DNA from: Ruminococcus sp.
GTDB lineage: Bacteria; Bacillota; Clostridia; Oscillospirales; Ruminococcaceae
Assembly: GCF_016287535.1 (NCBI RefSeq)
Contig: NZ_JAEFAJ010000032.1
Span: forward strand, 1-38,152
Direction of reading: 5' to 3'
Length of the DNA: 38,152 nt
The notes beneath the pieces are model-generated. The model searched no databases and had not been told where the DNA came from. It saw nothing but the letters and a program-made list of their open reading frames with translations. Both the position numbers and the translations under genes were made by a program. Positions 31,573 to 38,152 of this stretch are shown in pieces; positions within the stretch are counted from its first letter, which is position 1, and each line of letters starts with the position of its first letter.

Positions 31573-31589
31573 TTAAATTCACGTTAAAC
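31573..31589 (+). promoter_or_regulatory. Probable PhoP box of the phosphate transporter gene
   Basis: TTAAAT-N5-TTAAAC, a direct repeat with an 11-bp period close to the PhoP consensus TTAACA repeats of Bacillus, ends 14 bp upstream of the -35 box of a Na+/phosphate cotransporter gene. The functional link makes phosphate control plausible. Confidence 0.55.
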
Positions 31590-31603
31590 AATCGCCGAAA
31601 TCA

Positions 31604-31631
31604 TTGACTCGCTCATATAAACTGATATAAT
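31604..31631 (+). promoter_or_regulatory. Promoter of the Na+/phosphate cotransporter gene
   Basis: TTGACT (31604-31609), 16-bp spacer, TATAAT (31626-31631). A purine-rich leader of about 55 nt follows. Confidence 0.85.
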
Positions 31632-31691
31632 TATAATCAGAAGGGAAAAATATAAGTATAAGAAAAGAAGAAAGACAGACAGGAGAAATAT

Positions 31692-33500
31692 ATGGAAGAC
31701 TTCTCTATTTTTAACATCTTCACATTGCTTGGCGGACTTGCTTTCTTCCTTTACGGAATGAAGGTAATGTCAACAGGACTCGAAAAACTCACGGGCGGAA
31801 AGCTTGAGGTCGCACTGAAAAAAATGACCTCAAACAAGCTGAAGGCTTTACTTCTCGGAATGGGAGTAACGATAGCCATACAGTCGTCGTCGGCTATGAC
31901 TGTAATGCTGGTGGGCTTTGTAAACTCGGGTATCATGACCCTGGAGCAGACTATAGGTGTTTGCTTCGGCTCGAATATCGGAACTACTTTCACAGCGTGG
32001 ATACTCTGCCTTGACGGTATCAAGGATTCGGGAGAGGGCGGAATAGTCAGCTTTATACTCAGACTGCTGAAGCCTACATCATTCTCGCCGCTGATAGCGC
32101 TGGCAGGAGTTATCCTCATAATGTTCGCTAAAAAGAACAAGAAAAAGGACGTCGGACGTATACTGGTGGGCTTTGCGGTCCTCATGACCGGTATGACGCT
32201 CATGTCCGATTCCGTTGATCCTCTTGCGAATTCACCCGACTTCCAGAAGATACTCACAGCCTTCCACAATCCTATACTCGGTGTGGCTGTAGGTACTGTT
32301 TTTACCGGAATCATTCAGAGCTCCGCAGGTTCTATCGGTATCCTTCAGGCATTCTCAAAGACAGGCGGACTTACCTGGGGTATGTCGCTTCCTATCATAA
32401 TGGGCTGTAATATCGGTACCTGCGTTACCGCTCTTCTCTCTACAGTGGGCGTGAGCAAGGACGCAAAGAGAGTGGCATGGACCCATATCATCATAAAGAT
32501 AATCGGTACTCTTGTGCTTCTCCCGATAATAATGATACTCCAGAACGTCGTTGATCTCAGCATAATGAGCAAGACAGTAGGATATGTGGGTATCGCTGTT
32601 ATGCATACCATATTCAATATAGCTACCACAGTTATGTTCATGCCCTTCACAAAGCAGCTCGTTGCGCTCTCAAAGATAGTAGTAAAGGACGGCAAGGAAG
32701 AGGTCAAGGATCCGAGAAGGACTCTCACAGGTCTGGACGATATCCTTCTGAAGACCCCTGCTGTAGCGGTTCATAGCTGTATCTCGGCTACGAATCAGAT
32801 GGCTGAGCTCACAAGAGAGACTATAACTAAGGCGCTTAAACTCCTCACAGGCTTCGACGAGGAGGTATGCGATACCATAATCGAGAACGAGGATATAATC
32901 GACGGCTTCGAGGACAAGATAAACAGTTATCTGGTAAAATTATCCAAGGCGAGCGTTACCGGCGCTGACAGCCGCAGCGTATCAAAAATGATGCACTGCG
33001 TCGGAAACTTTGAGCGTATCTCCGATCATGCGGTAAATCTTGTGGAATCGGCTCAGGAAATGCACGAAAAGGGAATAAACTTCTCTGAGGAGTGCATAAA
33101 CGAGATAATCGTAATAACCGACGCTATAACCGAGAACGTGAACAAGGCGTTTGACGCTTACGTGAACAACGACCTGAAGATAGCCCACAAGGTAGAGCCT
33201 CTTGAGGAGGTAGTGGACAATCTCAGCACAGAGCTTAAAAACAGGCATATCCGCAGATTGCAGAACGACGAATGTACAGTTGAGCTGGGATATATCTTCC
33301 AGGACGTTCTTACTAATCTTGAACGTGTATCGGATCACTGCTCCAACATCGCAGGCTGTCTGATAGAGACAGACGAAAAGACCAATCTTCATGCTTATCT
33401 CCACGAGGTAAAGGAGAACGACGAGGTATTCAGAAACGATTACCGCGCCTACGCCGAGGATTATTTCCGCAGGCTTGGCGGTCAGGAAATAAAGGCATAA
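31692..33500 (+). CDS. Na+/phosphate cotransporter with PhoU-like domain
   Basis: 602 residues. The membrane part (about 1-330) carries the duplicated QSS motif of the Na/Pi cotransporter family (AIQSSSAMTVMLVGFVNSG and GIIQSSAGSIG, plus GSNIGTT and GCNIGTC). The C-terminal part (about 365-595) is an all-helical PhoU-like domain with E/D-rich metal-type motifs (CVGNFERISDHAVNLVE, LERVSDHCSNIAG). It imports phosphate with sodium, and the PhoU-like domain may regulate this. AGGAG lies 7 nt before the ATG. A likely PhoP box and a consensus promoter precede it. Confidence 0.94.
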   Translation: MEDFSIFNIFTLLGGLAFFLYGMKVMSTGLEKLTGGKLEVALKKMTSNKLKALLLGMGVTIAIQSSSAMTVMLVGFVNSGIMTLEQTIGVCFGSNIGTTFTAWILCLDGIKDSGEGGIVSFILRLLKPTSFSPLIALAGVILIMFAKKNKKKDVGRILVGFAVLMTGMTLMSDSVDPLANSPDFQKILTAFHNPILGVAVGTVFTGIIQSSAGSIGILQAFSKTGGLTWGMSLPIIMGCNIGTCVTALLSTVGVSKDAKRVAWTHIIIKIIGTLVLLPIIMILQNVVDLSIMSKTVGYVGIAVMHTIFNIATTVMFMPFTKQLVALSKIVVKDGKEEVKDPRRTLTGLDDILLKTPAVAVHSCISATNQMAELTRETITKALKLLTGFDEEVCDTIIENEDIIDGFEDKINSYLVKLSKASVTGADSRSVSKMMHCVGNFERISDHAVNLVESAQEMHEKGINFSEECINEIIVITDAITENVNKAFDAYVNNDLKIAHKVEPLEEVVDNLSTELKNRHIRRLQNDECTVELGYIFQDVLTNLERVSDHCSNIAGCLIETDEKTNLHAYLHEVKENDEVFRNDYRAYAEDYFRRLGGQEIKA

Positions 33501-33506
33501 AGGATA

Positions 33507-33544
33507 AAGCCCGGAAGAGGTTCCACCGAACCACTTCCGGGCTT
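33507..33544. terminator. Hairpin between convergent genes
   Basis: AAGCCCGGAAG and CTTCCGGGCTT (11 bp) with an inner GGTTC/GAACC pairing. There is no long T run on either side, so it is a probable but not ideal terminator for both the cotransporter and the lipoprotein genes. Confidence 0.65.
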
Positions 33545-33557
33545 ATTTAATACCTTA

Positions 33558-34325
33558 TCAGTACGGAAGCTCAAACTTTCCCGCCTTCCATACGCCGTCG
33601 CTTCCGATGACCGCTGAAAACTCTTCGGTCTGTGTGTTCGGACCTTCGCCGTAATCGCTTCCGTCGTAGTAATTCTCCACATTGAATACTATCTCGTCGC
33701 CGCTTCTGGATTTTATGCCTGTTACCTTTGAGCCGGTATAGTAGATATCCGTGCCCTTTGAACCGCAGTAAGCGTAAACTCCGCCGTCGCTCTCGACGAA
33801 TATCTCCGAGAGCTCCTTGTTGGGATAGCGTTCGCTGAATACCTTGTGGTATGCCTTTTCAACGTCTGCCAGAGTCTTTATACTGCTGTCAGAGATGTGA
33901 TAGTAGCGCCAGTTGAAATCACCTGTTTCGATATAGCTGTCGTCTGTTTTGAAGGGGCAGCCGACTATGAAGTTCCACTGGGTACGGCAGGCTGATTCAA
34001 AGAGAGCCTGTGCAGCCTGTATGAGTACGCGGTCCTCGGCTTTGCTGCTGTCCTCCTTGAATACCACCGCGCCGTCCGGATTGTACTCGAATACGCCGCC
34101 GCCGAGTGGGTCGGGCTGTGTAGTGGTGGATGAGGTCGTGGTAGTTTTTGCCGTGGTAGTGGTCTTTGCGGAAGTTGTGACATCTGTGCCGGTAACTTCT
34201 TCAGCAGCAGCGGTGGTATTTTCGCTGTCCGGCTTTGAGGGAGCCTTTCCGGTCTTTTCACCCATGCATGATACCGACGCTGCCGCAAGAGCCAGTGCGG
34301 CAAGTATTATTGCGATCCTTTTCAT
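33558..34325 (-). CDS. Putative lipoprotein of unknown function
   Basis: 255 residues. An N-terminal hydrophobic signal followed by a lipobox-like AAASVSC (Cys20), then a Ser/Thr-rich linker with TTTTAKTTTTSSTTT (about 50-68) and a globular domain (about 75-255) with no motif I can name with confidence. The Thr linker resembles those of the cellulosomal proteins here, but there is no dockerin. GGAGG lies 7-8 nt before the ATG, and the ATG overlaps the rnr stop as TAATG, so translation is probably coupled to rnr. Confidence 0.8.
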   Translation of the reverse strand: MKRIAIILAALALAAASVSCMGEKTGKAPSKPDSENTTAAAEEVTGTDVTTSAKTTTTAKTTTTSSTTTQPDPLGGGVFEYNPDGAVVFKEDSSKAEDRVLIQAAQALFESACRTQWNFIVGCPFKTDDSYIETGDFNWRYYHISDSSIKTLADVEKAYHKVFSERYPNKELSEIFVESDGGVYAYCGSKGTDIYYTGSKVTGIKSRSGDEIVFNVENYYDGSDYGEGPNTQTEEFSAVIGSDGVWKAGKFELPY

Positions 34326-36502
34326 TATATATCCTCCTGTTCGTCATCGTCAAGAACAAAATCTATAGTGCCGTCGCTTACGTTCACGGCGGCGCAGACC
34401 ACCTGAACGGTCTGTCCGAGAGTATAGGATACTCCCGTGAATCTCTCGGTAAGGGATACAGGCTCGGAATAGTCGTATTCGCCTTCGGGAAGAGTCCTTA
34501 TATGGACAAGTCCCTCAACGGTATTCGGCAGCTCGGCATAGAATCCGAACTCGGTAACGCCGGATATCCTTGCGGTGAAGCTCTCTCCGAGATGAGCCTT
34601 CATATACTCCGCCTTGTAGCAGTCCTCGCACTCGCGTTCGATGGTTATCGCGCGTATCTCAGCGGCTGAGGAGCGGTCGGCGGCGTTCACGGCAAAGCCT
34701 GCGTACCTCTTGGTGAGCCATTCGCTGTTGTAGCCTGCGAGTATATCCGTGATTATCCGGTGTATGGCAAGGTCGGGATAACGGCGGATAGGCGAGGTGA
34801 AGTGAGCGTAGTCGTCGAGGACGAGCCCGAAATGTCCGAGAGGCTCCGGTGAATATTTGGCTTTAGCCATTGAGCGCAGCACCAGCATATTTACAGCCTC
34901 GAACTTGTCTGTATCTCTTGCGCTCTCCAGTATCTTAGCCGCGTGTACCGGCTTGAACTCGCTGAAATGAGGGCACTCGAAGCCGTATTTCGGCAGTATC
35001 TCGTGGAGCGCCTCAGTCTTGGCTTCCGGCGGAGCCTCGTGTATACGGTACACAAAGGGTACCTTTTTCTCCCTGGCGAGCTTTGCGGCGGCTTCGTTTG
35101 CGGTGAGCATGAATTCCTCTATTATGCGCTCGGACTTTCCCCGTTCACGGGGCTGTACATCGCAGCATATACCGTCCTCGCCGATTATTAGCTTGCTTTC
35201 TGTAGTCTCTATCTCCGGAGCGCTGCGGAGCTTCTTCCTTGCAATGAGCTTGTCCGCAAGCTCGTTCATCAGCATTATGCTGCTGCGTACTACCTTGTAC
35301 TTTGCGGCGATATCGTCGTTCTCGCTGCCGTCGAGGATACGGTTTATCTCCGAGTATACGCCCTTTACACGGGAGCGTATAACGCTTTTGCAGAAGCGGT
35401 AGGAAAGCATGATGCCCTCCTTGTCAAGCTCCATGAAAGCAGAGAGAGTAAGTCTGTCCTCGCCCGGATTGAGTGAGCAGATACCGTTTGACAGCTCCTG
35501 AGGGAGCATAGGTATCACCTTATCCGCATAGTATATGCTTGTGCCGCGGAGGAGAGCCTCCTTGTCGAGAGCGCTGTTGCCCTTGACATAGTGGGAAACG
35601 TCTGCGATATGGACGCCGAGGCAGTAGCCCTTCCGTGTCTTTTGCAGGGATATGGCGTCGTCGAGGTCCTTGGACTCTGCGCTGTCAATGGTGAATATAG
35701 TCATATCACGGAGATCCTCACGGTTGTTGAAGGAGAATTCCTGCACTCCGCCCTCGGATATCTTGCGGGCTTCCTTCAGAACGTCCTCCGGAAAGGCTGT
35801 GGGAGCGCCGTGAATTACGAGTATTGAAGCGGCTGATGAAGCCGCATATTCCGAGCTTCCGAAAACGAGGGTTATCTTTACCTTATGCTCGGCGTGGCGC
35901 CTGCCGCGGTAGACTATCTCCGCAAGGACCTTGTCGCCGTTTTCAAAGGGTATGCTTTCCGCGCGAACTATTATCACGTGATTGCGTGAAGCTGTATCGG
36001 GAACGAGATAAGGCTGTCCGTCCACGTATTCGATCTTGCCGGTGAGCTGTGAGCTGCCGAATTCAAGTATATCGAGTATCTCTCCCTCAGGCTCTCCGGA
36101 ACGGGAAGCGATAGGGGAGATGAGCACCCTGTCATTCGGCATAGCGCCCAGCATACACTTGCCCGGTATGAAGTATTCCGTTCCGTCATCGGTAACAGCA
36201 AAGCCGAATGTGCGGCTCAGTCTTGTGACCGTGCCGGGGTAGACGTTTATGCGTGAGCAGAGAGCAGCCTTCATGCCCTTTTTCATCATGACCACACCCT
36301 CTGTGCGGAGCTGAGAAAAGGCTTCCGTGAAGTTTTCCCTGCCTGCTTTTTTTGTCCTGCACTTTGATTCCAGCTCATTCAGCGGCATAGACTTTTTTCC
36401 GTAGGTCCGGAGGAATGTGACTATTTTCTTTTTGTAGCTTTCAACGGAGACAGCCTGACTGCTTTTTTTCTCCGGTTGTTTCTTTTTGGATTTTTCTGCC
36501 AT
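34325..36502 (-). CDS. rnr: Ribonuclease R
   Basis: 725 residues; processive 3'-5' exoribonuclease. A Lys-rich N-terminus with a winged-helix-like part (about 1-90), cold-shock-type domains (about 90-240), the RNB catalytic domain (about 245-585, with IDSAESKDLDDAISL, GVHIADVSHYV and YAHFTSPIRRYPDL) and an S1 domain near the end (about 630-715). The start at 36502 is chosen because TTAAGGAG lies 6-7 nt upstream; the frame is open farther up, but that part lies over the secG terminator region. It follows secG, a common bacterial order, but instead of smpB it is followed by a lipoprotein gene. Confidence 0.96.
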   Translation of the reverse strand: MAEKSKKKQPEKKSSQAVSVESYKKKIVTFLRTYGKKSMPLNELESKCRTKKAGRENFTEAFSQLRTEGVVMMKKGMKAALCSRINVYPGTVTRLSRTFGFAVTDDGTEYFIPGKCMLGAMPNDRVLISPIASRSGEPEGEILDILEFGSSQLTGKIEYVDGQPYLVPDTASRNHVIIVRAESIPFENGDKVLAEIVYRGRRHAEHKVKITLVFGSSEYAASSAASILVIHGAPTAFPEDVLKEARKISEGGVQEFSFNNREDLRDMTIFTIDSAESKDLDDAISLQKTRKGYCLGVHIADVSHYVKGNSALDKEALLRGTSIYYADKVIPMLPQELSNGICSLNPGEDRLTLSAFMELDKEGIMLSYRFCKSVIRSRVKGVYSEINRILDGSENDDIAAKYKVVRSSIMLMNELADKLIARKKLRSAPEIETTESKLIIGEDGICCDVQPRERGKSERIIEEFMLTANEAAAKLAREKKVPFVYRIHEAPPEAKTEALHEILPKYGFECPHFSEFKPVHAAKILESARDTDKFEAVNMLVLRSMAKAKYSPEPLGHFGLVLDDYAHFTSPIRRYPDLAIHRIITDILAGYNSEWLTKRYAGFAVNAADRSSAAEIRAITIERECEDCYKAEYMKAHLGESFTARISGVTEFGFYAELPNTVEGLVHIRTLPEGEYDYSEPVSLTERFTGVSYTLGQTVQVVCAAVNVSDGTIDFVLDDDEQEDI

Positions 36503-36587
36503 AGGCTTCTCCTTAATTTCAGATAATGATACACGGCAACGGTATATTTCTGCCGCGGAGCCATGCAAAGTACCGGCAGGCAGGTAA

Positions 36588-36621
36588 TAAAAGCAAAGCC
36601 CCATGACCTTGGTCACAGGGC
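36588..36621 (-). terminator. Terminator/attenuator between secG and rnr
   Basis: GCCCCATGACC (36598-36608) pairs with GGTCACAGGGC (36611-36621), with two G-T-type pairs on the minus strand, followed by TTTGCTTTTATT. It may allow partial read-through into rnr, for which no separate promoter is obvious. Confidence 0.65.
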
Positions 36622-36628
36622 AGTTTTT

Positions 36629-36886
36629 TTACTTCTTGAAGATCGGTATGATATTTACTGCAAGAACAACAGCAAAGAGAAGAATTGAAAGAGTTCTTGT
36701 TATCTTTGCGAGAATAGCCTCTTTTGTTCTGCCCTCATTCTTACCGTAGAAGGAATCAGCGCTTGCACCTGTGAGTGCCGCAGTCATGCTGTCCTGTGAT
36801 TTCTGCTCTTGTGACAGGCAGAGTATGATGATGATAAGGCTGAGGACGAGTATTGCTACTCCGCCGATGATCTCTAAAGTTGTCAT
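36629..36886 (-). CDS. secG: Preprotein translocase subunit SecG
   Basis: 85 residues with two TM helices (about 5-24 and 63-82) and a polar loop (about 25-60), the SecG layout, start TLEIIGGVAILVLSLIIIILCL. Part of the SecYEG channel that exports, among others, the dockerin proteins here. CGGAGGTAG lies 7 nt before the ATG. Confidence 0.93.
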   Translation of the reverse strand: MTTLEIIGGVAILVLSLIIIILCLSQEQKSQDSMTAALTGASADSFYGKNEGRTKEAILAKITRTLSILLFAVVLAVNIIPIFKK

Positions 36887-36954
36887 AAAAAACTACCTCC
36901 GGTAATGTAAGTATGGATTACGGCAATAGCCGAAATATTTCAATTAGCTTTACT

Positions 36955-36983
36955 ATTATATCACAAAGAGGACAGATTTGCAA
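36955..36983 (-). promoter_or_regulatory. Promoter of secG-rnr
   Basis: TTGCAA (36978-36983), 17-bp spacer, TATAAT (36955-36960). A CGGC-TATT-GCCG hairpin lies in the leader. Confidence 0.78.
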
Positions 36984-37058
36984 GGGTTTAACGTGAAAAA
37001 GCAAGATGAAAATAAGCGGTAAAATTGTTGAAATCGTACAAGATTCTGAAAAAGGGAC

Positions 37059-37088
37059 AAAAAAAGCAGCTCCCTGAGGAGCTGCTTT
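37059..37088 (-). terminator. Terminator of the Cna-B/dockerin gene
   Basis: AAAGCAGCTCC-CTGA-GGAGCTGCTTT (11-bp stem), followed on the minus strand by seven T residues. Confidence 0.94.
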
Positions 37089-37097
37089 GTATCGTCA

Positions 37098-38152
37098 TCA
37101 GATAACGTCGATCGGGAATCCGCTGATGTTGCCGAGAAGCTTCATCTGGATAGCGAGAGCGTCGTTAGTGGAAACGCCGTTGCCCTTCTGGTGAACGTCA
37201 GCGTTTATCCAGCCCTGAGATGTGATGTGGAGGTTTGAAGAACCGTTTACACCGTACTTGTCAGGGTTTGCAAGAGCCTGCATGATAAGAACTGCGTCAG
37301 CAAGGTCAACAGTTCCGTCGCAGTTTGAGTCGCCAAGCATTGAAGCCTGAGGAGGTGCGGTTGTAGTAGTTGTTGTGGTAGTAGTGGTTGTTGTTGTAGT
37401 TGTTGTGGTAGTGATGATTGCATCAACCATGTCGATGCTCTCGGCACTTGCCTTACCGTCCTTGACTGTGAACTTGATGTCGGTTGCCTTTTCGTAACCG
37501 TTCGGAGCTGCTACTTCGTGGAGTACGTAGTCGCCGTCTTCAAGTGTTACTACTGTAGGTGCATTTCCTGAGATCCATACAAGTGCATCGCCTGTGCTGT
37601 TCTTAACCTTTGCGCCTTCGCCTGCCTTGATCTGATCGTCAGTGAATGTGATCTTGTTACCGTTTGCATCTGTACCTGTCAGGGTAAGTTCTGCTCCCGG
37701 CACTTCCTCTCCGCCTGCATCGACCTTGTTGATGTTGACCTTTGCAGTTACAGGAGTGGTTGTAGTTGTTGTTGTAGTTGTGGTGGTTGTTGTAGTAGTT
37801 GTGGTAGTAGTTGTTGATGTTCTTGTAGCATCGTCACCGCCGCCGATTACGGTTGTTGTGGAAGTTGTGACCTCCTGACCCATAATATCGGTAACTGTTG
37901 TTGTGGTGGTCTCGATCCTCTTGTCGATCATAACTACTGTGTCGCTGTCTGTCTCAATGCCGTCTACAGAAGTGAGCTTTCCGTCATCAACAGTGAATGT
38001 GATGTTGGTAGCTACCTCGTAGCCTGTAGGAGCTGCGATCTCTTCAAGAACGTACTTGCCGTCCTCAAGAGTTACAGTTGTTGCAGAGTTGCCTGAGATC
38101 CAGATCAGTGAGTTGCCAGAACCCTTTTCAACAGAAGCACCATCGCCTATAA
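37098..38152 (-). CDS. Cna-B (SpaA-like) domain protein with C-terminal dockerin, 5' end outside window
   Basis: The reading frame is open to the window edge (350 codons seen); the Met at 37931 is internal to the domain order, so the start lies beyond 38152. From the edge: most of a first Cna-B domain (LIWISGNSATTVTLEDG, EEIAAPTGYEVATNITFTV, ending VVMIDKRI), a Thr-rich linker with a run of about 20 Thr, a complete second Cna-B domain (KVNINKVDAGGEEVPGAELTL through LHEVAAPNGYEKATDIKFTV to DMVDAI), a second poly-Thr linker and a dockerin (GDSNCDGTVDLADAVLIMQ; ADVHQKGNGVSTNDA). No catalytic module is visible. The domains carry the Lys, Glu and Asp expected for an internal isopeptide bond. It is probably an extended, protease-resistant structural component of the cellulosome, or an adaptor. 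Confidence 0.88.
   Translation of the reverse strand, partial: IGDGASVEKGSGNSLIWISGNSATTVTLEDGKYVLEEIAAPTGYEVATNITFTVDDGKLTSVDGIETDSDTVVMIDKRIETTTTTVTDIMGQEVTTSTTTVIGGGDDATRTSTTTTTTTTTTTTTTTTTTTTPVTAKVNINKVDAGGEEVPGAELTLTGTDANGNKITFTDDQIKAGEGAKVKNSTGDALVWISGNAPTVVTLEDGDYVLHEVAAPNGYEKATDIKFTVKDGKASAESIDMVDAIITTTTTTTTTTTTTTTTTTAPPQASMLGDSNCDGTVDLADAVLIMQALANPDKYGVNGSSNLHITSQGWINADVHQKGNGVSTNDALAIQMKLLGNISGFPIDVI

Noticed and set aside
31751..32314. 187-codon minus-strand ORF over the phosphate cotransporter
   Set aside because: Shadow of the QSS-motif membrane frame, which is clearly the real gene.
37642..37878. Plus-strand ORF of almost pure valine opposite the Cna-B gene
   Set aside because: It is the antisense of the poly-Thr linker (ACN read as NGT); no Shine-Dalgarno and no protein-like composition. 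The same applies to valine-rich minus-strand ORFs opposite the xylanase linker (7617-7922).

Overview
The window looks like a chromosomal segment of a fibre-degrading gut or rumen Clostridium, most likely a cellulosome-forming Ruminococcus (R. flavefaciens / R. champanellensis type). The reasons are three secreted proteins that end in a type I-like dockerin behind a poly-Thr linker (a GH10 xylanase, a GH5 cellulase and a Cna-B protein cut by the window edge), BspA-type leucine-rich surface proteins, TTG starts behind strong Shine-Dalgarno sequences, and sigma-A promoters with almost invariant 17-bp spacers. The species is an inference; the genus-level lifestyle is well supported. No phage, transposase, integrase, CRISPR array or tRNA is visible.

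Layout. 1-330: end of an rRNA operon (23S 3' end, 5S, terminator). 325-1717 (minus): an MFS exporter that has lost its last helix where it meets the rRNA terminator, preceded by a 220-nt leader with a 30-residue leader ORF and a ribosome-binding-site-sequestering hairpin. 1778-4212 (minus): a cytidine-deaminase-like gene followed by a dCache sensor with a degenerate GGDEF domain. 4514-5590 (minus): rplM-rpsI. 6013-8806 (plus): dockerin xylanase, then a reading frame without a proper start. 8834-13808 (plus): CNNM/CorC-type transporter, a membrane protein, prolyl-tRNA synthetase, RNase HI and a free-standing EF-Tu domain-II-like protein, with small palindromic repeats between. 13763-18751 (minus): two overlapping BspA-like wall or membrane proteins and a FliB-family protein. 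18810-21652 (minus): CpsB phosphatase and a PglF/CapD-type sugar dehydratase for surface glycans. 21695-24267: a multi-hairpin intergenic element and the dockerin cellulase (minus) with a palindromic operator-like site. 24513-28072 (minus): YfhO-family protein with a long amphipathic tail. 28223-33544 (plus): glmM, a Wzz-like two-TM protein and a Na+/phosphate cotransporter under a likely PhoP box. 33558-36983 (minus): secG, rnr and a lipoprotein. 37059-38152 (minus): Cna-B/dockerin protein, running off the window.

Themes. Plant cell-wall attack (xylanase, cellulase, Cna-B dockerin protein) and envelope building (CpsB, PglF-like, GlmM, YfhO, Wzz-like, BspA-like pair) are interleaved with housekeeping genes. 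The points most worth following are the leader-peptide-controlled but C-terminally truncated exporter, Cna-B domains whose last strand carries Asp in a SpyTag-like setting on a dockerin protein, the deaminase/degenerate-GGDEF operon, the solitary EF-Tu domain II, and the structured element between the cellulase and the cpsB promoter.
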